A program made the translations under genes and the position numbers. Shown one piece after another: positions 22,536 through 32,000 of a stretch of DNA of 64,000 nucleotides. Each line of letters starts with the position of its first letter. The first letter of the stretch is position 1. Below the pieces are notes generated by a model. It was not told the origin of the DNA and searched no databases. It saw only the letters and a program-made list of their open reading frames with translations. Source of the stretch: Staphylotrichum longicolle (lineage: Eukaryota; Ascomycota; Sordariomycetes; Sordariales; Chaetomiaceae); contig JAHCVI010000002.1 of assembly GCA_019096155.1 (NCBI GenBank), positions 2,666,001 to 2,730,000 on the forward strand, read 5' to 3'.

Positions 22536-24078
22536 TCAATACCCATTCACTCCACCATCCCCAGAACTTCTCCTACCCCACCTCCTTTCCTCCTCCAAAA
22601 ACGGCCTACCGAAAAATAAAGCGGTCCCCAAGTTCTCGCATACCTCGCAGAGAATCATAAGCGGAGGCCGTCCATCCCTATGCGCCTTTCGGCTCCACTC
22701 CAGAGCTGTCCTCCCAAAGCTCCTTTCCGTCTTGCCGGCCCCAAAGTTAAAGACCACGCCCTCCTCTCCTACTTCCAGCTCTCTCACGTCGAGACCGTGC
22801 CGCCTGGCCTCGTTCATGGAGATGATGTTGTGGTCTAGAGACTCGACGAGGTAGGGGTTAGCTGCGCGGGTGCTCCATCTCGTGGTTATGTAGCCAGACG
22901 TTCGCTTTTCGAGGTGGTTTTGTGGGAGGTTGATGGTCCTGACAGATTGCCGAGGCTCGGTTGTTGTACGTGAGAGGCTGGCTTGGTGATCTGATTGAGG
23001 CTGCAGAGGTGGTTGTCGGGGAGGGACCCGTCGGAGCTGGCGGGCTGGAGCTGGGGAACGAGAAGAAGGCGGGACACGGCGCATATATAGGGAGGTTGGG
23101 CTTTCCGTTGTCACGTCCCGGTTTGCGTGCGGTTCATTTGGCCTGCCGGAGGATGGCTGATGATACCTGATTGAAATATTGTTTTGCGAACTTAGGGGCG
23201 AGGTCCTCGGATCGGGAACCTTTTTATCGTAGCACATGCTTAGGCCCAGTTCCACTAATGACGCCTGCAGTGAAGAGCGGGAATCAAGGGGTCGGTAGGG
23301 CCCTGCGCTGCCGAACTGGTGGGCTTCGTAGAGACGCGCATGCAGTAGCTGAATGGTGTCCATGTCGTTTTTCATCATACGCCGGTATCTACGCCTGTGT
23401 GTTTCCACCATTTGTTAGCAGCCGGACTTGGGGTGATTGGTGTACTGTAGGCTCACATTTCATGACGGAGCCTTTTCCTGTGTGCGTGTCGCAGGCATCA
23501 GCAAGTATACGGTATCAAGAGTCAGGTGCGTATGGACTGTGGACAACAAAGTGGTCTTACATCTCGTCGCGATTTATACCCTCAGAGCGGCTCAACTGGA
23601 GCGTATGTTCAAACAAAGTGGTAACCATCAAAAGATTGAGGCTGGTTTTGACACTCTCCATCTCAGGGGTCAATTCCAGGATCAAAGATTTGTTCCAGCT
23701 CCACTTAATGCTTGCCCACAACACCGACCTGCTCTTCAGTCGTTCGGCTTTAGCCTGGACGTCTAGCAGGTGACCTTGCACTGTTGCGGCCTCGTTGTTG
23801 ATGTCTTCAAGGATGTGGCGAGATGATATGTGGATGACCACAGGGGATTTCGGATTGTCTCTAAAGTACTTGGCCAGAGCCATTCTGGCGACATCAACGG
23901 CTTGTGAGAATGATCGGACTTGATGAGCAAAGCGTTCAACCTCAGTGGCGGCCGCGCCGGCATGAGTAGCAAAACGGTAAAGGAATTTGGAGAAGTGGAA
24001 TGCTGAGATGCTGAGCTGGAGCGCAGCCCCCAGGCCTCCTAGAACCGCCAGGGCCTCGGCCATTGTGAATGATTCCAC
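22536..24078 (-). CDS. STAND-type N-terminal domain fused to retropepsin-like domain
   Basis: There are two exons, 24078-23561 and 23394-22536, separated by a 166-bp intron, giving 458 residues in phase. The N-terminal part (MAEALAVLGGLGAALQLSIS, then helices) resembles the helical 'fungal N-terminal domain' found on STAND/NLR-like proteins. A Pro/Arg/Ser-rich middle follows. The C-terminal about 120 residues (LVESLDHNIISMNEARRHGL, EEGVVFNFGAGKTERSFGRT, FFGRPFLEEERRW) follow the layout of a retroviral-type aspartyl protease fold: strand, catalytic loop, NIIS, and a late hydrophobic-G strand. In active enzymes the loop is D-S/T-G-A; here it reads ESLDH, so the nucleophilic Asp is missing and catalysis is unlikely. 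The assignment rests on pattern, not a search. A role in recognition or signalling is inference from the N-terminal domain. Confidence 0.7.
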
Positions 24079-24575
24079 GTAGCAGTATTGGTGTGTCTTG
24101 TGCGTATGTTGGAGTTGACTCCCTCAAGCTTCGCTCGAGATTCACCGATACCAGTCAGGGATGTAACATGGATTTGAGGCGAGGCTCGAATTCCGGGACC
24201 AGCAAACTTTAACGGTCTGAAGTCACATCATGAACCCCTCACCATGCGCCACACAGCCAACCAGCACTGCCTCTGGGCAGCGTCTGCAAATTGATAGCCT
24301 GGGCAACGTCCGATTGGGCAAGGCCTTATGGAGTTTGTGCGATACAAACTATCGCCCAAGGCTCAGTCAAGGCTGCTCAAGATTACGACACCCATTGGTG
24401 GTTCTTGTCGAGTCTGTTACCTCTAGGATACTAGTGCCGTGGTTCGGACTGCCGGATGGGGTGAGGTATGACCAGCGAAAGTATAGATTGATATAAGAGA
24501 AGATTCGACTCAAGATGTCGATGTTCAAACCATGTCGTGGAGCATTACTTTCAGTTACGGAGTTGCCAGGTTGAA

Positions 24576-24619
<44 letters not shown>

Positions 24620-25003
24620 AAAGTCAGGACTATAGAGTACAGATCAAGGATACGATATGCTATTCTGGTCGGCGAGTGTGCCGGGCAGGCTCGCCATTTT
24701 CGGGTGTCCAAACATTGTGGGGTGGTTGATCGCAGCCAAGGTTCTCCTGGGGAAAGCGAAGGGTAAACTGGTGATATTCTGGGTCTGGTGGTCTGGTCTG
24801 TTCCGTGTTCTGGTCTGTGGAAGGAAGGAAGTGGTGGGTGTGGCTGCCTGGAAGACCTGGGAAAAGTGGATCCCGCAACATCTGGTTCTGGGCCACAGCT
24901 CAATTGCAGACCTTGCATACCTCTGTCAACGACAGTGGTGAAACGTCAGCATGCACTAGAAAGGTTCAATCAGCCAGCCGCAGGTCGCTGCCTTTCATTC
25001 GCG
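24079..25003. other. Divergent intergenic region with a GAAA microsatellite
   Basis: This lies between the divergent retropepsin-like and ankyrin genes. Apart from the microsatellite at 24573-24622 nothing was recognised. The open frame that continues upstream of the ankyrin gene start is treated as 5' UTR. Confidence 0.4.
24573..24622 (+). repeat. (GAAA)n microsatellite, about 12 units
   Basis: A nearly perfect tetranucleotide GAAA run of about 50 bases lies in the upstream flank of the ankyrin gene. It is likely length-polymorphic between isolates. Confidence 0.95.
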
Positions 25004-26575
25004 ATGGAACCCCAAATTTACCCAGTGGCGGCTCCGTACCTCGAGCATGGAGGCCGGGAGCACCTCGAAGTGCTCCTGCGCATTTGGACCCCCGCAGTCG
25101 ACCCCGATCATCAAATCGCTTTGGCTCTCTTCCGCGCCATTTACAGGGGAGACGACGATGACGTGCGAATGATGCTTGATGCGGGCGTGAACCCTACGGT
25201 TCAGGAAACACAAAATCTCAACTACACTCCCCTCTTGGTCGCTTGCGAGTGTGGCAGGAGGGAGCTGGCTCGTTTGTTTTGGCAGCTTGTTGGCCCCGAC
25301 GGGCGGGCTTTTCCCTCCCGTCGCCGCCATACAAGAGACAGACTCACTTGTCTTGAGCTGGCCGCCCGGGAAGGCCATGCAGACATCGTTGCCGATCTTC
25401 TTGACGCATGGGATGGTTGGCCTGCCCATGAGACAGCTATGGCGTTGTTTGGTGCTGCGTCGTCATTGCGGGACAACACTGTTGCCTTGCTGCTCGCCAG
25501 GGTCCCCTATGAGGCCGATACAATTCAAGATGCGTTAAAAGAGCTAGTTTGGTTACCCAAAACACTCATACTCGTCTTTAGCGGCCCTATCCCGGGCCGG
25601 CCCCCTTTCACCGCCGAGGAGGCCATCCGACAACAAAGTATCGTCGGTCAGCTGGTCGATGCCGGAGCAAACCCCGATGGAGACCTTTACGGCCAACCCC
25701 TTCTGCACAGGGCGGCGTCTTTATCCGACCGTCTCGGCGCCCTGAAAGTGCTCCTTGAGCGAGGGGCCAATCCCAACCTCCAAGACACCAATGGCAAAAC
25801 GGCACTGCACAAGCTGTTCATGTTCTACAAAGTTTATTCACCGATGCCCGCTCTCCGCCTCCTTCTGCAACACGGCGCATCGCCCGAAACGGCGGACGAC
25901 GGCGGGGAAATACCACTTCACGCCGTCGCGTACATGGGCACCCTGGAGCACTTCCAGCTCTGCCTTGCGTCTTGTCATGATGAGGACGCCGCTATCCACC
26001 GACGTACATCCAATGGGGAGTCGCATCTACATTATGCTGCCGCCGGTGGGAGACTCGACATCGTCGAGTTTCTGCTCAGCCGTGGCCTGCCCGTTGACTC
26101 TCCAAACGGTAATGGGTGGACGCCGTTGATATGTGCGCTCACGTCAACCGGTACAAAGCCGTTCTCTAGTCTAGGCCCTACAGCCACTCTTCTTCTCCAA
26201 CAAGGGGCCAGCACCCAGGTGGTGACGGACGAGGGATGGACCCTACTGCACGCCTTGGCCACCTACTCCGGCAGCTGGGAAGGGGCCGCGGCGCTTGCCC
26301 GCGAGCTAATTGCGCGCGGCACCCCTCTTGACAAGCAAGCAACGGTGCTCCGGAGCCCTTCTGTCACTGCCAGAACATTCTGTGCAGGTCAGGTGTGGGG
26401 GATTCGGATGCGAAAGCTTGCTCAGGAACTCGCCACCACCCCCCTCAAAGAGTCTCTAGGAAGTGTTGAGGATGTAGATACAACGCCGCTCATGTGGGCT
26501 TATCGAACCGGGGCAATGGACGTTTTCAATGCGATTACAGAACACTGGGCCTCGGCCAGCCAGGCAGGGGGTTAG
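25004..26575 (+). CDS. Ankyrin-repeat protein (523 aa)
   Basis: The open frame runs from 24788, but the ATG at 25004 (MEPQIYPVAAPYLEHGG) is the first plausible start; upstream codons look like UTR. The protein is almost wholly ankyrin repeats. Clear units include YTPLLVACECGRRELARLFW, TCLELAAREGHADIVADLL, QPLLHRAASLSDRLGALKVL, KTALHKLFMFYK, HLHYAAAGGRLDIVEFLLS, WTPLICALTSTG and TTPLMWAYRTGAMDVFNAI. No catalytic domain is attached. Ankyrin arrays mediate protein-protein contacts; the partner is unknown. The gene sits between the STAND-like/retropepsin gene and a large ankyrin-bearing NLR, which may or may not be meaningful. Confidence 0.85.
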   Translation: MEPQIYPVAAPYLEHGGREHLEVLLRIWTPAVDPDHQIALALFRAIYRGDDDDVRMMLDAGVNPTVQETQNLNYTPLLVACECGRRELARLFWQLVGPDGRAFPSRRRHTRDRLTCLELAAREGHADIVADLLDAWDGWPAHETAMALFGAASSLRDNTVALLLARVPYEADTIQDALKELVWLPKTLILVFSGPIPGRPPFTAEEAIRQQSIVGQLVDAGANPDGDLYGQPLLHRAASLSDRLGALKVLLERGANPNLQDTNGKTALHKLFMFYKVYSPMPALRLLLQHGASPETADDGGEIPLHAVAYMGTLEHFQLCLASCHDEDAAIHRRTSNGESHLHYAAAGGRLDIVEFLLSRGLPVDSPNGNGWTPLICALTSTGTKPFSSLGPTATLLLQQGASTQVVTDEGWTLLHALATYSGSWEGAAALARELIARGTPLDKQATVLRSPSVTARTFCAGQVWGIRMRKLAQELATTPLKESLGSVEDVDTTPLMWAYRTGAMDVFNAITEHWASASQAGG

Positions 26576-26880
26576 AGGTTAGGTATGCGTTCCGGAGTTC
26601 AGATAGTGCTTCAGTGTACCTTAAAGACTCATTAATGAATCCTACTTAAGAATCGAGCACTTTTGCGAGGTCTTCATCACCAGACTAACGGCGGGAAGAG
26701 AGTGACATTTTCAACAGGGCTTCCGCCTGACGAGACGGAATGTGCCCTTAGACTGCAGGATGTACAGCAGGAGGTATCTATATTGGTCCGAGTTAATATT
26801 ACACGTTGAACTGGCGCAAGGTAATCGAGTCCATGCTGAATTTGTTTCACATCCTTCTTACGGTGCAATCAAATGCCTGT
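26576..26880. other. Convergent 3' intergenic region, nothing seen
   Basis: This is a short spacer between the convergent ankyrin and DUF6601-like genes. It holds their terminators by position only. Confidence 0.35.
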
Positions 26881-28134
26881 TCATACTCTGCCAGCCTTAG
26901 TTGTCCCCTCGTCTTGCGTATTCCGTTCTGAAGCCCACGATCTCCCCAGTCGCCTAGCTCTCCTCGCCTCAAACCTTGTAGTTCTCAGCAAGTTGTACAA
27001 CAAAGTGATGCCAAAGATAATCAAAACAAGAAGAACAGCTCCTAGTGGGCCGAGGATCGAGAAAACGGTGAAGCCGTAGCTGGCGGCCTGAAACGTTTCG
27101 TCCTGTGAGAGCCTGTTGGTCCCTAGCCCGACCTGCATTGCTGACAAGATCAGGAGGATATACGCCGTGCCCGCAATAATAAACGCTGAGCTGTAGCGGT
27201 AGAAACTCCCAAAGCTTGTCCATGTCGCCAAGAACCCCCTTGATAAGGGGCCCCGGAGAACAACCTCGATCAGGTTGAGTCTGTTGAGCCTCAGCTCTCC
27301 ATAGATGAAGCGCTCTGCTACTTCACTCCACAGATTTTCTTGGCTCTTGTGAAGGACCTCGCGCACGAACTTCCGCCAGCACGGCCATTCGACTTGGCTC
27401 GGGATCAGCCCCTTCTCGGCAGCGATCCGGAAGTCGCTCTCGTGCGCAACCAAGGCCACATAGCTCAGCAAGAAGCCCATGGCACACTGCCGCAGGTGCC
27501 GCCTGTCGCACAGCGGCCTTGTTCCCGCAGTATCGGCGCTTCCTTGCAGCGAACACAGCGGGCCAGTCTCAGACGGCTCCTCCTCTGCTCCCTTAGCTGG
27601 CGGTGCGTTGCAGCGGCACGTCAGATGGTCCTTCCAGAAATCGGGATTCATGAGGTATCGCGGCAGCGGCTTCACAAAGATGCGGCAGCCTCCCCAGACG
27701 AGGTGAAGATCAATCCGTTCGCTCACGAAAATGTCGCGGCCGAGCAGCAGCTGGTGGTGCAAGGGACGTGGCGGTACCGGCCGACCGGCAAGCCATAGGA
27801 AACGCATTCTCCGGTGCAGCCGTTTTGGGTCCAGTTCCTGCTCGATCAAGTCGAAAGGCGGCGTGCCATGCGGGGCGTGGAGGTCATCGTCGATGCGGTA
27901 AGAGGCTGGGAACTGGTCGCAGAGCACCATCTCGGGTCGTGTGTCATCTTCTGCTTGGCCGGCTGTTTTGGTCTTGAGCAAGGCGCTGCTTGTGAAGGGT
28001 GCAGACTGAAGCACGGTGAGCAAGGTGGATGAAGACGGTATTTGAGGGCAACTCACATTCACAGTGTCGTGGATTTCCGCCATTTCGACTGGCATCGCCC
28101 TCTCCTGGCAATGCTTACTTTCTCTCTCTTCCAT
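26881..28134 (-). CDS. DUF6601-like fungal membrane protein
   Basis: The frame encodes up to 417 residues. The conserved core (MRFLWLAGRPVPPRPLHHQL, RDIFVSERIDLHLVW, RIFVKPLPRYLMNPDFW) matches my recollection of a fungal family of unknown function, DUF6601. Cysteines in HLTCRCN, GPLCSLQG, RPLCDRRHLRQCA could bind metal. Two hydrophobic helices near the C-terminus (FIIAGTAYILLILSAMQVGL and VFSILGPLGAVLLVLIIFGI) predict membrane anchoring with a basic tail. The N-terminal part probably contains a 51-nt intron of triplet length (donor GTGAGT after MAEIHDTVN, acceptor CTTCAG), which does not break the frame. Starts at 28134, 28095 and 28083 are all possible. Function is unknown. Confidence 0.7.
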   Translation of the reverse strand: MEERESKHCQERAMPVEMAEIHDTVNVSCPQIPSSSTLLTVLQSAPFTSSALLKTKTAGQAEDDTRPEMVLCDQFPASYRIDDDLHAPHGTPPFDLIEQELDPKRLHRRMRFLWLAGRPVPPRPLHHQLLLGRDIFVSERIDLHLVWGGCRIFVKPLPRYLMNPDFWKDHLTCRCNAPPAKGAEEEPSETGPLCSLQGSADTAGTRPLCDRRHLRQCAMGFLLSYVALVAHESDFRIAAEKGLIPSQVEWPCWRKFVREVLHKSQENLWSEVAERFIYGELRLNRLNLIEVVLRGPLSRGFLATWTSFGSFYRYSSAFIIAGTAYILLILSAMQVGLGTNRLSQDETFQAASYGFTVFSILGPLGAVLLVLIIFGITLLYNLLRTTRFEARRARRLGRSWASERNTQDEGTTKAGRV

Positions 28135-29055
28135 TTACCCAGATCTGAGCAGTGTTGTCACGACATGGGACAGTATAAGTCGCGGTTTGAGGTCGTTGCG
28201 GCAAACTCCAAATGGCAAATGCTCCAAAATAACTCTCGAAATAGCTGTCAGAACAATCTTGCAGCCTGGTGCTGTGAACATGCATGCGGCAAGCGAACCA
28301 ATAAAGGAGCACGGCACTGCCAGCCCTGCTGTCGCGATGCTGACATGCAGCAATGATCTGCGCAAGGTATGTACCAGGGGCGTCTGGCAAACACTCTGCA
28401 CCACCGATCTCGTTTTTGACCTCTCGCTCAAAAGCAACCCAGCCAAAAAAAGCCGAGGGCAAGAATATGGCGCTGCTCGTCCTACTCGTTTGTATTGTCT
28501 TGAACCACCGCGAGGGAGCGACAAACACGGCAAAGGTTGGTTGATTCCTTTGAACTTTCGAAGCGTCGTCCTCCCAAACCAAGTGGCTTGCCCAGGCCAG
28601 CCAGCATTGCCGTCTTACTCAGCTAATGCAAAATGGGAAGTTGATACAAGCCAGCTTTTCCTTCTTGAGATGGCGGGGCGGCCCAAATGCTCCAGACCCC
28701 AGGCGTCTATTTGGGTACCCACACAGCAGCCCAAGTCTCAGCTCCAGGCAGCCTCTATTCTTCGTCCGCAATTGGCCCACGGGAGTGCCTTCAGGGGCTA
28801 CCCGCGCCGTATGCTGCGGTTGCAATGTACAGGGCTGTCTGGAAGCTCTAAGACATAACTATGTTCAAGTTCGCCTTGGGCATTCCGCTGACATGTCTCG
28901 CTCACTCTTATCTGTAACTTTCTCTAGTGGTGCAGGGCCAAAGTCGAGGCGCTTCTCGGCTGTCGATACTAGGTGCCTAGCAAAGAAATATCTCCGGTCA
29001 ACACCAACTGGTCCCTTCCTGCAACGAGAGACAGGGTTAACCAAAAGGACCCGAG
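28135..29055. other. Divergent promoter region, nothing specific seen
   Basis: This lies between the DUF6601-like gene and the NLR gene. Overlapping short frames on both strands have no motifs. Confidence 0.4.
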
Positions 29056-32000
29056 ATGGCGACAACCGGATCACAGGGGCTGGAAATTCTGGTCCCCTCC
29101 AACTACCTTCCAGACCAAGGAAACGTCGAGATAGACATCGTTGCAGTGCCCGGTCTCGGCGCGGACCCTTCCAGGAGCTTTGGGTCCGAGACACCACGGG
29201 GCCTCAACTGGCTGTCGGATGAGCGTGAAGGCATCCGCTCTGACATCCCCAAGTCGCGGGTGTTGCTCTACCACTACGACTCTCGTTGGCTTGGTGCCCA
29301 GGCCAAGGAGCAGACCATCTACAATGTCGCCATTCTGCTGCTCGAGAGCATCGTTGAGAAGCGCAAGGGCACAGACGAGGTTGCGCGCCCCCTCGTCTTC
29401 CTCGCCCACAGCATGGGCGGCCTGGTGGTTGCAAAAGCGCTTGCCTTGGCCGCGCAGCAGCGCGACAAGATCGAATACATGCGCGTCATCGAATGCTTCG
29501 CCGGCGCCATCTTTTTTGGAACACCGTTCGGCGGGTCTTCGTCTCAGGCCAAGGCGTATCTCCTCGCCACTTTCCTGGAGAAGGTCAACCGGGCCGTGCC
29601 CAGCCAGCTGCTGCAGCTTCTCGACCCCGACCGCGACTCCCTGGAGGAGCTGCGCCGGGACTTTGTCAACCTTGCCCTCAAAGAGCCCAAGGCGAAGCTT
29701 GTGTGTTTCTACGAGCTCGAGCCCACCAACTACCTCCAGGAAAAGGTGTCAGGCTGGGTGCCAAAGAACTATTTCAAGCTGGGGCCGAGAGAGGTTGTCG
29801 TCACCAAGGAGTCTGCCACGCTCCACGGCGCAGCCGACAGGGGCATGCCTTGCAACCACCGGCAACTGAATCGCTTCGACAATGCCAAGGACGGGCGTTA
29901 CGAGATTGTGCGCCATCACCTGAAGGACATCGTCCGAGACGCGCACAAGACTGTCAGGGCCAGGCTCAACGCGTCGCGTCAGTCGGCCATCGACGACGCC
30001 ACCTTTGCCCGGATCTCGGAGAGTCTCAACTTGGTCGAGTTTCAGCGTCAGCTGCGGAGTGTCAAGGCCCTAAGCGGCGACTCGGGCTGGATCCTCAAGG
30101 AGCAAAAGTACCTCGACTGGTCCGCCCAACTCGGCCATGGCTCCCACCCGCCGGAAACGCCATGCCTGTGGGTGTCTGGAGACGAGGGACTCGGAAAATC
30201 CAAGGCAGCGGCGGCCGTCATTCAGGAGCTCCAGAGGCAAGAGGCGGAGAGCGACATGGGCGGTGCGAGGAACGTCATGGTGGCCTACTTCTTCTGCGAC
30301 GCCACCCCAGACTGCAGCAAGGCCGAGAACGTGCTCAAGTCGCTCATGTGGCAGCTCATCCTCGCCCGGAGATCGCTCGCGCAGTATGTGAGGTCTTTTG
30401 CGGCCCAGGACCTCAAGCTCAAGGGCAGCGGCCAAGGTGCCGAGGAGCAGTTCAGCATGTCGAGGCTGTGGAAGGGCCTGGCCGACATGCTTCGTGACCC
30501 CTCCGTGCACGACGTCTACTTTGTGGTCAACAACCTGCACTATCTTTCCCAAGAGCGCGGCAGCACCCACGAGTTTCTGCGCACCATCTCAGAAACGCTG
30601 GCAGGGGGAGGGATGGATGACCCGATTCGGGAAAAGGTGCGTTGGATGTTCCTCAGCAGGAGCCGCGAACAGTTGAGAGACTCTCTGCTGGGTGACGGGA
30701 CCGCGACTCTGTGGATCAACCTCAACGACTCGTCCATGAGCGCTGTGCTCCGCGAGCAGATCCGGGCCTTCACGCGCGGCAGGGTCAAGGAGCTCGCCAA
30801 CCGCAAACACTATAGCCTGGCGCTACAGTACTTTGTTTTCAGCAGTCTTGAGAAGAGGTCCGAAAGCAACAACATCTGGGTCGAGGTGGTGTGCCGCTTG
30901 TTGGAGGGCATACCATCCTCTTTCAGCATCGTGCGCAAGATGTTGGAGTCGCTGCCCCAGGACCCTCTGGTCTTGATCAACCGAACATGGGCGCAGGAGC
31001 TGAAGGGGGACAAGGAGGACATCGAGACCACCAAGGAAATTCTTCGCACCCTCGCCATCACATTTGAAGAGCCGACCACATACGAGCTTTGTGTGCTCGC
31101 GGGGCTGGACCTTGATCTCGACGATGACGAGTTCGACGACAAAATTCTGGCGAAAATCCGCGCCTGTGGCCCGCTTCTCCGAACATATGACACCGAAACG
31201 TGGGAGGAGAGCGGCTATCAGTTTTCGACCCGAGTCGCCTTCATTCATCCCATGGCTAGGGACGCCCTGCTCACCCACGACATGAAGAAGCTGATAGGTT
31301 TTGCGAGCGACAGCGAAGCCGGAGAGATCGAGGTGCGCTGGCAGCACGGCATCCTCGGCCTGCGGTGCTTTACATATATGCTCGGCACGCTCGGGATGCC
31401 GGGAGACGACTTGAGCGTGACGCTGCAGAGGACGGCGCCGTCGACCAAAGACCAAGGCGACGCCGAGATTGATGACCTCTTCCCCGAAGACGAAGATGAC
31501 GAATCTGACTCGGAGGATGATGAAGGCGGCCTGGATGCCCTCGCGTACCCGCTCAAGTATTGGTTGCAGCACGGCTACAGTGCCACGCCTGATTTCGTCG
31601 AAACCCTCGACATCCATCACGGATTTTGGTCTCTTGACTCTGCCATGCGTCAAAGATGGTGGGGCGAGTACGCAAAGAAGGAGAACTATGTCGACCACAA
31701 GGATATGACCGCGCTTCACATTGCCGCCTACTTTGGGTTGCTTCCGCTCGTCAACTCGCTTCTCAAGAGCGGACACGCACATGAACTCCATGCACACGAC
31801 TCGTGGGCAAACCAGCCTCTTCACTGGGCCGCGGACCGCGGCCACGTCGATGTTTGTGAGAGGCTGCTGCAGGAGGGGGCCGACATCGACGACGGAATCG
31901 CCACGGGCGAGTGGACACCGCTGCACATGGCTGCTTCGTCCGGTCAGGCTAAGGTCATCGCACACCTCCTGGATGGAACCCGTCATCGCCGCCCCGCGCA

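Noticed and set aside
24573..24622. Possible CRISPR-like or element-derived repeat
   Set aside because: It is a simple tetranucleotide run without spacers.
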